A model generated the notes under the pieces. The model saw only the letters and a list, made by a program, of their open reading frames with translations, was not told where the DNA came from and made no database searches. 64,000 nucleotides of DNA from Microcaldota archaeon (GTDB lineage: Archaea; Micrarchaeota; Micrarchaeia; Anstonellales; J096): NCBI GenBank assembly GCA_015522475.1, contig WAMF01000019.1, positions 1-64,000 on the forward strand, in the 5' to 3' direction. Positions 20,360 through 29,757 of the stretch are shown here, in pieces. Every line of letters begins with the position of its first letter. Position 1 is the stretch's first letter. A program made the position numbers and the translations under genes.

Positions 20360-21532
20360 ATGGCAGAAAGAAGAAGGGTTGCTATTATAGGTGTTGGATT
20401 CTCACGCTTCGGCGAACGATGGGACAAGGGGCTAAGAGATCTAGCCTTAGAAGCAGGCGTAAACGCTATAATGGACGCTGGCTTGAAAGGCGAGCAGATA
20501 GATGCTGGCTACGTTGGCAACATGGGTGGCGGAGCACTTACAGGACAGGAGCACTTGGGCTCACTCCTAGCTGATTACTTAGGCTTAAACCCCATACCCA
20601 TAACACGTGTCGAAGCTGCTTGTGCCAGCGGGGGCGTAGCCTTAAGGCAGGGTTATATGGCTGTAGCTAGCGGCATGCACGATATTGTCGTCGTGGGCGG
20701 CGTGGAGAAGATGACGGATTTAAACACAGCCCAAGTCACAGAAGTGCTAGGGGGAGCAGGTGACCAAGAATGGGAGCTCTTCTTAGGAGCGACATTCCCC
20801 GCTCTTTATGCGCTCATAGCACGCGCCTATATGGAGAAGTTCGGCGCCACTGAAAAAGAGTTAGCTGCTGTAGCCGTTAAAAACCACAAACACGGCGCAA
20901 TGGTGCCCTACGCCCAATACAGGCGCGAGATAAGCTTAGAGGCGGTGCTTAACAGCAAGCCCGTGGCCTCTCCCCTTAAGGTATTTGACTGCTCGCCCAT
21001 AAGTGACGGTTCTGCAGCTGTTATTCTAGCGCCGCTTGACGAGGCTTATAGCTATGCAAAGGAGCCTGTGGAAATAGTGGCTAGTGCACATGCAACAGAT
21101 ACTATAGCACTTCACGACAGGGAAAGCCTCGTAGAGCTGAAGGCAACAAAGGTTGCTGCAGAAAAGGCCTATAAACAAGCGGGCATCTCTGCCAAAGACA
21201 TTGATGTAGCGGAAGTCCACGACTGCTTTACAATAGCTGAAATTCTAGCCATAGAAGACCTCGGCTTCTTCCCAAAAGGCGAAGGAGGTAAAGCCACGCT
21301 TGAAGGCAGAACAACATTCGGCGGGGACGTCGTCATAAACACAAGCGGCGGCTTAAAGGCAGCGGGCCATCCTGTGGGTGCAACAGGCGTCAAACAGGCA
21401 GGAGAAATAGCCCTCCAACTAAGGGGCGACGCTGGCGAAAGGCAAGTGAAGGATGCGCGCTTCGGCCTTACGCATAACGTTGGAGGAAGCGGAGGCACAG
21501 CTGTTGTCCATATTATGAAGAAAGTAGAGTGA
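20360..21532 (+). CDS. Thiolase (acetyl-CoA acetyltransferase/SCP-x type)
   Basis: VEAACASGGVAL active-site Cys, GGLKAAGHPVGATG, HNVGGSGGTAVVHI; ATG 20360 preferred over ORF-track start 20240. Confidence 0.93.
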   Translation: MAERRRVAIIGVGFSRFGERWDKGLRDLALEAGVNAIMDAGLKGEQIDAGYVGNMGGGALTGQEHLGSLLADYLGLNPIPITRVEAACASGGVALRQGYMAVASGMHDIVVVGGVEKMTDLNTAQVTEVLGGAGDQEWELFLGATFPALYALIARAYMEKFGATEKELAAVAVKNHKHGAMVPYAQYRREISLEAVLNSKPVASPLKVFDCSPISDGSAAVILAPLDEAYSYAKEPVEIVASAHATDTIALHDRESLVELKATKVAAEKAYKQAGISAKDIDVAEVHDCFTIAEILAIEDLGFFPKGEGGKATLEGRTTFGGDVVINTSGGLKAAGHPVGATGVKQAGEIALQLRGDAGERQVKDARFGLTHNVGGSGGTAVVHIMKKVE

Positions 21533-21783
21533 GAAGTAGCTGCCTCCGAGAGAGGAGGCGCGACGTCGACGTGAGCTCCAACAGTTGGGATGCCTGCTTG
21601 AATTAAGCCAATTAAGCCTGTTAACAGTATTGATATTAAAATGGCAGAACAAACAGTAAAAGAGAAAAAGAGGAACTAAGGCCGCGCTATAAAAGACAAA
21701 AGAACAAAAATAAAAAAGGGATCAAAGGCCTAACAGACCTCTCCCAATTTTAAGTACTCAGTCATTGCACTCATTGTTCAGTA

Positions 21784-22257
21784 TCAAGCCCACTGCTCCA
21801 CAAAGTTGCCTATGAAGGGGATTTTGTACATCTCTCCCTTATACACCTTGTAGAGGAGGAAGAGCCAGTACACAAACACGCCCAAGAAGTAGAGCAATGA
21901 AATAAGTCCCATTATTAGAGCTAAAGCACCACCAACTGCTGGAATAAAGCCCAAGATCAAAGTGATTATCCAAAGCCCAATATCTACGATAATAGTTCCC
22001 CATCCAAAGGCAGTTGCCTGCAAGCTGTGAAAGCGTGTAAAGCGGTCGTTCTTGTCTGCTACAAAGTAGAAGACAAAGCCTATCAAGCTGAAAACGTATG
22101 CCAACAGAGACAAAAGAATGCTGTTGCTCTTGCTGGAGGAGCTGCTCTTGCTCGGCAAAGAAGCTCCACTTTTGGCTTGCGCCTTTGCACCTCCTTTTGT
22201 CTTTCCTTTCTTATCTGCCATAAATTCACCTCCGAACATAAATTTAAGATGTTTCAA
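21784..22257 (-). CDS. DUF4870/Tic20-like membrane protein (start probably MADKKGK)
   Basis: YVFSLIGFVFYFVADKNDRFTRFHSLQATAFG pattern. Confidence 0.75.
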   Translation of the reverse strand: MKHLKFMFGGEFMADKKGKTKGGAKAQAKSGASLPSKSSSSSKSNSILLSLLAYVFSLIGFVFYFVADKNDRFTRFHSLQATAFGWGTIIVDIGLWIITLILGFIPAVGGALALIMGLISLLYFLGVFVYWLFLLYKVYKGEMYKIPFIGNFVEQWA

Positions 22258-22504
22258 AGAGAACGTTTATAAAACTTCCTTTTGTCTTTCTGCCACACAT
22301 CAGGCACTTACTGAGAAGGCAAAGAGAGTGAAAAGAAAACGCGGAAAGGCAGAGGAGGAAAGAAGGAATAGAGAGTAAAGAGAGTAAAAAGTAGAGGGGA
22401 GAAAGAAAATGCCGAAATAAAAAAGAAAAAGCTGTTGATCTGCTGTTGCTTGTGTTTGTGTGGCCAACGTTTAGGCTGATTTATCGGCTGCTTTATCGAT
22501 TATA

Positions 22505-22867
22505 TTAGCTAGACCACTTATCTGCCCAGGCACCGACAAGCCAAGCCTTGTAAAGCTCTCCAACAACCACCTTGTACAGTATGTAAAGCCAATATATAAG
22601 ATACACCAGCATAATTAAAAGGTCTAGTAGGCCTATGATTGGTGCTGCGCCGGGTATAAATGCAAACAAGCCCACAACAAACACAACGACGAACACTTCT
22701 ATAGAGAAAAGCGTTGCCTGTATGCTGTGGAATCGCAGGAACTTGTTCTTCCTGTCTGCTACAAAGTACAGCAAGAAACCGAATATGCCTAGAAGGTACG
22801 CTATTATCGCTAACACCTTATCTCCTCCCGATGGTTGGGAGGCAGCTGCTTTTTTACCGTCAGCCAT
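22505..22867 (-). CDS. DUF4870/Tic20-like membrane protein, paralogue of preceding
   Basis: YLLGIFGFLLYFVADRKNKFLRFHSIQATLF; ATG 22867 preceded by GGTGA; ORF track starts at 22915. Confidence 0.75.
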   Translation of the reverse strand: MADGKKAAASQPSGGDKVLAIIAYLLGIFGFLLYFVADRKNKFLRFHSIQATLFSIEVFVVVFVVGLFAFIPGAAPIIGLLDLLIMLVYLIYWLYILYKVVVGELYKAWLVGAWADKWSS

Positions 22868-22898
22868 GGTTTCACCAAGAGAACGTGGATTAAGAAAG

Positions 22899-22906
22899 TT
22901 TATAAA
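22899..22906. promoter_or_regulatory. Palindromic TATA element TTTATAAA between divergent genes
   Basis: Perfect palindrome centred ~35 nt from both ATG 22867 (-) and ATG 22937 (+), each with a GGTGA SD-like motif. Confidence 0.7.
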
Positions 22907-22936
22907 TCTTACCATTCAATTCTCGTTGGTGAGAAA

Positions 22937-23653
22937 ATGGATCCCACTGTACTTATAACGACGACATTTATGCAAGGTCTGATCCTTGCTGTCGGTTTTG
23001 TAGTATTCCTTGTGTTGGGTGCAATCATAGCATGGATTGCTGGCCTCATAATAAGAAAGTTATCTGCGATGGCTCGGCTTGAGAAATACATAGAAGAAGC
23101 GGGCTTAAAGGAAGCGTTGCTTGGCTTTACGCTCACGGATCTCATTGCATGGACAACTGAACTATACATATTGCTACTAACGCTGGCCATAGGTGGAGAT
23201 TGGGTTAAGCTCAGTTCACTCACGCAGTGGTCCATGGCGGGCTTGCTTTATCTTTCATCTGCAGTTCAAGGCCTCGCAATACTCGTCGTGGGCTTATTCA
23301 TAGGCGAGTATATAAGCGACAGAATAAAGGAGAGTGGCATATTTGGAGCAGGTTTTTGGGGCATACTTACTGAGATCTTCATAGCCTACAATGCGCTTGT
23401 TTTGGCTTTACCCGCCATTTTGCCAGAGGTGGATACCTCCTTATTAAAGTGGAGCTTCATGCTGTTCATAGGAGCTGTGCTTTTAGCGCTGGCTATAGCA
23501 GGAGGCATAGCATTTGGCTTTGGCCTCAACAGAGTCATAGAGAAAATCTCCCTTTCATATGAGAAGGACATAGAAGAGGCCATATTCGGCAAGAGCAGTC
23601 CATCGAAGACAAACGCTGGTGGAAGAGCTAGAGGCAAGAAAAGGAGAAGGTGA
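22937..23653 (+). CDS. Multi-TM membrane protein, mechanosensitive-channel TM-helix-like
   Basis: Repeated AGLIIRKL/GEYISDRIKE TM-helix repeats; ATG 22937 after SD ggtgag. Confidence 0.6.
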   Translation: MDPTVLITTTFMQGLILAVGFVVFLVLGAIIAWIAGLIIRKLSAMARLEKYIEEAGLKEALLGFTLTDLIAWTTELYILLLTLAIGGDWVKLSSLTQWSMAGLLYLSSAVQGLAILVVGLFIGEYISDRIKESGIFGAGFWGILTEIFIAYNALVLALPAILPEVDTSLLKWSFMLFIGAVLLALAIAGGIAFGFGLNRVIEKISLSYEKDIEEAIFGKSSPSKTNAGGRARGKKRRR

Positions 23654-23695
23654 GGTTTTTAAAGGGTAGAGCTCAATAAGGAAAGAGGTGGAAGA

Positions 23696-23950
23696 ATGGT
23701 GAAGTATCTGCTTGCCAAGCAAATAACTGGAAAAATGGTTATAACCAACGAGGGCGAGGACTTTGGTAGAGTCGTAGATGTAAATGTGAACGAGCTTACA
23801 GGAGAGCTGGAAGACCTTGTCATAGATCCAAATCCAGACAACCCCATGATAGAAAAGCTTAGAGTGGAAGATGACTACGTGCTCATCCCCTTCAACAGTG
23901 TCCTAGCTGTGGGTGACTACGTTATTGTAGACAAAAGGCACCTTCTCTGA
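23696..23950 (+). CDS. PRC-barrel domain protein
   Basis: GKMVITNEGEDFGRVVDVNVNELTGELEDLVIDP...VLIPFNSVLAVGDYVIV. Confidence 0.88.
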   Translation: MVKYLLAKQITGKMVITNEGEDFGRVVDVNVNELTGELEDLVIDPNPDNPMIEKLRVEDDYVLIPFNSVLAVGDYVIVDKRHLL

Positions 23951-23977
23951 TCCTCTATTTTAGCTTTCTGATTTTTT

Positions 23978-24655
23978 ATGATTATTGCAGGCATAGACGA
24001 GGCTGGAAGGGGTGCGCTCATAGGCCCCCTTGTCGTAGCCTTTTTTTCCATACCAAAAGAAAAAGAGACTGCGCTGGTTAAGCTCTGTCTTAAAGATTCT
24101 AAACAGCTCTCGCCCAAACAGCGCTCATATCTTTATCGCCGTCTAAAAGAGCTAGGCTCATTTGAAGTGGTCAAGCTGCAGCCAACACAGATAGACATGA
24201 GAAACATAAACAAGTTAGAGCTTTCAGTCATAGAAAAGCTCGTCGAGAAACACAAACCCGGTAGGCTTTTTGTAGATTGTTTTGTCAAAGACTGCTCTTC
24301 CATTCACTTTCCCGGCGTCGACGTCATAGCAGAGTATAAAGCAGACGAGCGCTATCCTATTGTGTCCGCAGCTAGCATTATAGCAAAGGTCGTCAGAGAT
24401 GCTGAAATAAGAAAGCTCCGCGAGAGGTTTGGCGATTTTGGCAGCGGCTACCCCTCAGACGAGAAAACCGTAAGCTTCGTCAAGGAACATCTTAAAGAGC
24501 TCGAAGCAGCCCATGCCATAAGAACAAAGTGGGACACGTACAAGAGGCTAGCTCACAAACCCAAGCAGAGCTCTCTCACAGGGCTTTTAGAAGAGCAAGA
24601 GCAAAAAGAACAACACACAAAGAAGCAAAATGAAAAGAATAAAAAGAAGAATTAA
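23978..24655 (+). CDS. rnhB: Ribonuclease HII
   Basis: MIIAGIDEAGRGALIGPLVVA, DSKQLSPKQR, AASIIAKVVRD. Confidence 0.96.
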   Translation: MIIAGIDEAGRGALIGPLVVAFFSIPKEKETALVKLCLKDSKQLSPKQRSYLYRRLKELGSFEVVKLQPTQIDMRNINKLELSVIEKLVEKHKPGRLFVDCFVKDCSSIHFPGVDVIAEYKADERYPIVSAASIIAKVVRDAEIRKLRERFGDFGSGYPSDEKTVSFVKEHLKELEAAHAIRTKWDTYKRLAHKPKQSSLTGLLEEQEQKEQHTKKQNEKNKKKN

Positions 24656-24699
24656 ATAAACGACCGGAGAGGGAAACAAAAAAGAGGGGGAGTGGAAGA

Positions 24700-25164
24700 A
24701 TGAAAAAAACATACTTAAGCAATAAAGAAATCCGGGCCTTGGAAGAAAAGCTGCCCTTTAAGCTGGGAAAAGGCAGGGCCGTTTATTGGTTAGAGCATCC
24801 AAAAGGTAAGGTACTTATCATAGACAACATACCGGCTTTTTTCGAATACGAAAATAAGCTCCTACCGACTTTGGCCTTAATCATGGAGACGGGGGAAGAG
24901 TTCCCTGCTATTTATGTAGACAGAGGCGCAATACCTTATGTAGCTAAAGGAGCCGACGTAATGCGCCCGGGCATAACGCAAATAGGTGGGGATGTTAAAA
25001 AAGGAAAAGTCGTCGTTGTAAGAGACTCTGCGCATGGCCAAGCCCTCGCTGTAGGCTTAGCCTATTTAGATGGAGATGCTATGCAAGCTAGCAAGAAAGG
25101 CAAGATGGTTAAAACGCTGCACCACGTCGGCGATTGGATATGGCGCATGTATAGGGGCCCGTAG
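24700..25164 (+). CDS. PUA-domain RNA-binding protein
   Basis: C-terminal PUA: YVAKGADVMRPGITQIGGDVKKGKVVVVRDS. Confidence 0.88.
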   Translation: MKKTYLSNKEIRALEEKLPFKLGKGRAVYWLEHPKGKVLIIDNIPAFFEYENKLLPTLALIMETGEEFPAIYVDRGAIPYVAKGADVMRPGITQIGGDVKKGKVVVVRDSAHGQALAVGLAYLDGDAMQASKKGKMVKTLHHVGDWIWRMYRGP

Positions 25165-25176
25165 AAGTAATAAGTA

Positions 25177-25719
25177 TTAATCTGTCAATCGGCCGTCGCC
25201 CAACTCAATTACAGAGATGGGCTCATATATGGGGCCTTGGCGCGTGAGCATGCTCTTGTAAAGAGTTAAGTGGTCAACGGCAAAGCTGCCAAACACGTCG
25301 TTTTTGTGCCTCTCTAAAAACGCTTTAAGGTCTGCTTTGCATTTAACCCTGGCAAGCGTTAAATGGCAATGATCTGCGCACTTTCCCTTCATGCGCGTCT
25401 GGCAAGCGGCTTTAGCAAGCTCTTCACATCCTTCTATACCTATCCACACAACGCGCACATAAGAAGGCGAGGGAAACACACCCACAGAGCTAAGCACTAT
25501 TGTCGTTCTTTTGAGCACCTTTTCTTGCTCCGCCTTTTCCTTCAAGTCTTCAATTATAGAATCAGCTGCTTCTTTACTTATCTCTCCGTAGAAGTTAAGC
25601 GTTATGTGCATGTTCTCAGGCTGAACAAGCCGCATGCATTTCGTTGGCAGCTCCTTCTGAAGAGCTAAAGCCTTCTGCTTCAGCTCTTGAGGCACATCTA
25701 TGGCCAAGAAGGCGCGCAT
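25177..25719 (-). CDS. thpR: RNA 2',3'-cyclic phosphodiesterase (LigT/ThpR family)
   Basis: Two HxTx motifs (HITL, HLTL), MRAFLAIDVPQEL start. Confidence 0.9.
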   Translation of the reverse strand: MRAFLAIDVPQELKQKALALQKELPTKCMRLVQPENMHITLNFYGEISKEAADSIIEDLKEKAEQEKVLKRTTIVLSSVGVFPSPSYVRVVWIGIEGCEELAKAACQTRMKGKCADHCHLTLARVKCKADLKAFLERHKNDVFGSFAVDHLTLYKSMLTRQGPIYEPISVIELGDGRLTD

Positions 25720-25872
25720 ATCTTTATTCCCCCATCCAAGCAGGCCTGAGCAGCGTCGATGAAGCAAATAAAGCCAGACGAGATAAAAAGGAAAAAAGGC
25801 AAAGCTGCGTTGCTGCATCTGCTCTTTTGTTGGCAGTTCTTTTTGCCATCGATTAGTTGCTTAGCTGATAGA

Positions 25873-27084
25873 TTAGCTGCTGACACTTGTGTTTTCGCCC
25901 GACGAGCTCTCGTTGGCTGTTGAGTTGTTTGCTGAAGTGATGTTGCCAGTGCCAGTGGCGCTGCTGTTTGTGGCATTAGCATTGTTCATGTGAAACGCTT
26001 CATGGCAGCGCTCTTTCATCGTCTCGTTTAGCATTAGATTGCAAGCACTCTCGTCGCCTTTGCTAGCGGCATAGTTTGCTAAACACTTATCTATATCTTT
26101 AGCGTGATAGCATATAGCAGCTAGATTGTTGTCTATGGCTATAGCCCTTATTTGTGGGTCTTGTCCTTCTTGAATGCCTTGAACAATGTGTTGCCAATGA
26201 TTGAATAGGCCTTCGTAATCTATCTCGCTGATTTTTGGCATTGCAGGCATAGAGGAGAGGTTGCTTATATTGACAATCCACGTGCTCTCATTGTGGAAGA
26301 CACCAGCAAAGGTGTAGGCCTTGTTGAAGTAATAGATGTAATGCTTATCGAGGCAGAGCGTGCTTTTGTAGTGTATGCCAATAAGGGGTGTGTGCGTCGG
26401 AAGATTCATCTCGTCTAGCACTTTAACGGGCAATTCCTCGAAGGAATAGTTGTATATATAACAAGTGGCATTGGGTGCCGAGTAAGCGGGCTCGAGGCCA
26501 TAATCTGAGGGATTGTAGGGCTTAATAGCTTCGATGTGGAGAGCGTTGTTTTCAGCTAGAACCTTTATGTCCTTCAAGTAGCTCTTCATAAAGAAGGCCA
26601 TCTCGTTGCCCGGCAATGAAGCAATAACAGTGTATTTATAGGGATCGCCACAAGCCTCTGCCGAATCGTTTGAATAAAGCCTAAAACAACCAACGCTGAG
26701 ATTACCTTCATGTATAAACTTGGCCTCGTACAGCCAATAGGGATCGACGAGATCTACCAAAAGGTCCTTGCCATTCTTGACTATGGAAAGCTTACGATTA
26801 ATCACTTGGGTGGAAGCTGTCCCATTCTTGCTTAGAATAACCTCCTTCTTGGATATATTGTAAGTGGAGAAGGGCTCAAAGTCCTCTAAGGCTGCCATAA
26901 AGGCTTCGACGTTCTTGGACATCTTGCCCACTTCGCCCTCACCCTCTGATGAGCCGTGCATGTAAGGCGCTAGAACGATGTAGGCAAGACCTACCAATAC
27001 AATCGTGGAAATCGCTATTATAGCATACCACTTTACTGTTTCGTTATCCATGGAGCTAGCTCCACTTCTTTTTTCAGCTGACAT
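25873..27084 (-). CDS. Exported/membrane-anchored hypothetical protein
   Basis: One N-terminal TM, then a large extracytoplasmic domain with Asn-X-Ser/Thr sequons and a Thr/Ser/Asn-rich tail. Confidence 0.7.
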   Translation of the reverse strand: MSAEKRSGASSMDNETVKWYAIIAISTIVLVGLAYIVLAPYMHGSSEGEGEVGKMSKNVEAFMAALEDFEPFSTYNISKKEVILSKNGTASTQVINRKLSIVKNGKDLLVDLVDPYWLYEAKFIHEGNLSVGCFRLYSNDSAEACGDPYKYTVIASLPGNEMAFFMKSYLKDIKVLAENNALHIEAIKPYNPSDYGLEPAYSAPNATCYIYNYSFEELPVKVLDEMNLPTHTPLIGIHYKSTLCLDKHYIYYFNKAYTFAGVFHNESTWIVNISNLSSMPAMPKISEIDYEGLFNHWQHIVQGIQEGQDPQIRAIAIDNNLAAICYHAKDIDKCLANYAASKGDESACNLMLNETMKERCHEAFHMNNANATNSSATGTGNITSANNSTANESSSGENTSVSS

Positions 27085-27211
27085 GGAGCTAATCTGCTAG
27101 CAAAACAGTTAAAAACATAGGCCATGAAGCGAAGAGGGGGCAAAGAGAGTGAAATGAGAGGATAAAACTTAAGTAACACTCAATTTTATAAACTCTCCTT
27201 CTATAGGTTAT

Positions 27212-27772
27212 ATGGGCACAAGCAAAGAACAAGTTTCTCTTCAGATAAAAGAGCAAAAGAAGGCTCTATTAAATGCCGCAAAAAACACCGTAGGAGTAAG
27301 AAAAGTAACAGAGGGTAAGCGGTCTTTCTTTGATTGGGAGCCAATAGAGGAAAGCCAACTCAAAAACGCTCGCACAAACAGCATTATAGATCACGCGGGA
27401 TATGCTCCCCTCCAACATGCACGTGAAAGAGCGTTTAGCAAAATCCTCGCTAGTATAGAAGACCTTTTTGAAAATCGAGATAGAGTAAAAGACATATCTA
27501 CAACGTCTAGAGACGCAAAGACATTTGATTACCATGCAAGCTTTGCAAGGCTCGTCGTAGATTGGATGCTCGGAGAAGTAAGTGAAGCAAAGGAGCTGGA
27601 GAAGAGAATCAAAGCAATTGTAAGGGCTGCTTGGGAAAACGGCACGCCCATAAACACGAATACAACATGGTGGATGCACATATTAAGCGACGTGAAGGGT
27701 GCTATTGAAGAAGAGAGAAGAAAAGAAAAATACATGAATAAAAAGCGGGCTCGAGGGGATTCGAACCCCTGA
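27212..27772 (+). CDS. Hypothetical protein whose 3' end overlaps antisense to tRNA-Lys
   Basis: Intact ORF; TATA TTTTATAAA ~25 nt upstream of start (leaderless). Confidence 0.65.
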   Translation: MGTSKEQVSLQIKEQKKALLNAAKNTVGVRKVTEGKRSFFDWEPIEESQLKNARTNSIIDHAGYAPLQHARERAFSKILASIEDLFENRDRVKDISTTSRDAKTFDYHASFARLVVDWMLGEVSEAKELEKRIKAIVRAAWENGTPINTNTTWWMHILSDVKGAIEEERRKEKYMNKKRARGDSNP

Positions 27773-27820
27773 CCCCCCGGTTAAGAGCCGGGTGCTCTAA
27801 CCAGGCTGAGCTACGAGCCC
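27746..27820 (-). tRNA. tRNA-Lys(CUU)
   Basis: Cloverleaf GGGCTCG...CTCTTAA...TTCGAAT...CGAGCCC; no encoded CCA. Confidence 0.97.
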
Positions 27821-27880
27821 AAACAAAATAGGCTTAATTGCGTTCCTCTTATCCACCAAACTCTTATTAAAGCTTCCTTT

Positions 27881-28828
27881 TTACCCTTTTCTCTTTGCAG
27901 ACCTAGCAAATTCTGCCTTGAGTATTGAGTGTTCAAGAGCGTCGAGCTCTTCAAGCAAACGCTCTACCTCTTTAACGTAACGTATGAGCTGCGATATAGC
28001 TACAAACTTCGCCAATAGAATGAAATGATCCGCTATAAACAGACTGTTTTCCTTTTCTCCAGGAAGGGGCTCGTTTAGATACCTATTAATAATCGTCTCG
28101 AGGTTGCTGTGGCACATGGGGCAAAGAGGAAACACATTACCTCTGAAATTTTTATTGGGCAGCCTACCTATTTGCTTGTATTCTTCTTCATGCTCGTCGA
28201 AAAAGGCTTCGAGAGCGCCCTTAGGTATGATATGATGGCCAGTCATAGTCGTGGAAGCACCGCACACAGGGCACAAGCCTCGCTTTTTCTTTCCCACGAA
28301 GGAGAAGGTATAGAACTTCGGCCCAACGTCGCACGTTTTATAGTAAAAATCCTTTGTTATTGTGCCGTTGACTATAATCATTCTGCCAGGGTGGAAATGG
28401 CTATCTTCCTTCACTGCATGAAGTGCGTCTGAATGAAGAGACGAAAGCACCTGCAAGATCTCGTTGACTGTAGCGCTCACTTTGTCGGCAAATGAGCCTG
28501 CTCTTCGCTTCACATTGGAGAGCTCCGCTTGGTATAGAGCAGGAAAGAAGTAGCTTTTCTTGCCCACGTAGAAAAAACCGGAAACCTCTACCTTTGTAGT
28601 AGGTGATACGGCGTTTGCCTCAAAGAGGGGTGTCTTATGCTCAAGGGCATAGTTGAAGAGCTCCCTCAAGAAGAGAGAGTATGAAGCATCTGCAATTTCT
28701 TGTGAGCTATGAGATAAAAGAGGAAAGGTCTCTGAAAAGAGTTTGAGAAGAGGCGTTTCCTTCGACGAAGAGATGGGATAGAGCTCCCTCGCCTTTCTAA
28801 GAAGGACATAGCGCCTCTTTACGCCCAT
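27881..28828 (-). CDS. HNH-endonuclease-like protein
   Basis: CPVCGASTTMTGHHIIPKG...NVFPLCPMCHSNLE: paired CxxC and HH motif. Confidence 0.75.
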   Translation of the reverse strand: MGVKRRYVLLRKARELYPISSSKETPLLKLFSETFPLLSHSSQEIADASYSLFLRELFNYALEHKTPLFEANAVSPTTKVEVSGFFYVGKKSYFFPALYQAELSNVKRRAGSFADKVSATVNEILQVLSSLHSDALHAVKEDSHFHPGRMIIVNGTITKDFYYKTCDVGPKFYTFSFVGKKKRGLCPVCGASTTMTGHHIIPKGALEAFFDEHEEEYKQIGRLPNKNFRGNVFPLCPMCHSNLETIINRYLNEPLPGEKENSLFIADHFILLAKFVAISQLIRYVKEVERLLEELDALEHSILKAEFARSAKRKG

Positions 28829-29011
28829 ATCTTCGCCTCATAACAATTTGGGCAAAGGTCTTAAAAAGCGATTGCATACCCACACTATCGACACCTATAT
28901 AGAGCTTTATAAACAGCCATAGAGAGAATGAGCATCTCGACGAAACACAGATAAGAAGGGATTTGACAACCTTTTTAAAGAGAAAGGCGCAAATGTAGGA
29001 GGGGTGAGCAT

Positions 29012-29578
29012 ATGAAGAAGCGCAGAATAGATCCTTTTTTTGAGATCTTTGAGCAGATGAGGCGAGAGATGGAAGAGCTGATTAAAGGCACATTCATGGA
29101 GGAAGACCTCTTCGAGAAAGCGTTTAGGGACATGAGTAAAAAAGGCAAGAGCAAGGTATATGGTATTCACATAACTGTAGGGCCAGACGGTAAGCCCATC
29201 GTCAAGGAGTTTGGCAACGTTAAGCCAAAAACAGAGGTCATAGGCAGTGAAGAAGAGGCAAGCGCAGAGACGCCAAAGGGTTTAGAGGAAGCGAGAGAGC
29301 CTCTCGTCGAGACGCACGTGGAAAAGGATACTGTCAGCATAGTTGCAGAGGTGCCCGGAGTCCAAAAAGAGGACATAGACTTGGAGCTCGTCGAGGATGA
29401 TGTGCTTGTCATAAAGGTAGATACGGCGGAGCGTAAGTACTACAAGAAAATAAAGCTTCCAGCACATGTCGACGAGAAAAGCATAAAAGCTACGTACAAA
29501 AACGGCATACTTGAAGTAAAGCTTAAGATAAAAAAGGCAAAAAAGAAATCAAAGAAGAAGTCCGTAAAAGTAGAGTAA
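29012..29578 (+). CDS. Small heat shock protein, Hsp20 family (second copy)
   Basis: Alpha-crystallin domain (VSIVAEVPGVQKEDIDLELVEDDVLVIKV...YKNGILEVKL). Confidence 0.88.
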   Translation: MKKRRIDPFFEIFEQMRREMEELIKGTFMEEDLFEKAFRDMSKKGKSKVYGIHITVGPDGKPIVKEFGNVKPKTEVIGSEEEASAETPKGLEEAREPLVETHVEKDTVSIVAEVPGVQKEDIDLELVEDDVLVIKVDTAERKYYKKIKLPAHVDEKSIKATYKNGILEVKLKIKKAKKKSKKKSVKVE

Positions 29579-29757
29579 GTGACATGGACAGTTGGCGGAA
29601 TAGAAGAGCTGGCAGTCAGCAGCAGCTAATCTGCAGTAAATAGCGTAGCAGAGGGATATAACTGCACATAATGCACATGAGCCTGTATGCATAAGTCCGT
29701 AAAAACACCGTCAGTGTATTTTTGAGCTTCTGTAACCTGCATAGAAGGGGCGAGAGG

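Noticed and set aside
21541-21560. Hairpin GCCTCC-GAGAGA-GGAGGC after the thiolase gene as a bacterial-type terminator
   Set aside because: No downstream T-tract; archaeal termination does not need hairpins. Could be incidental.
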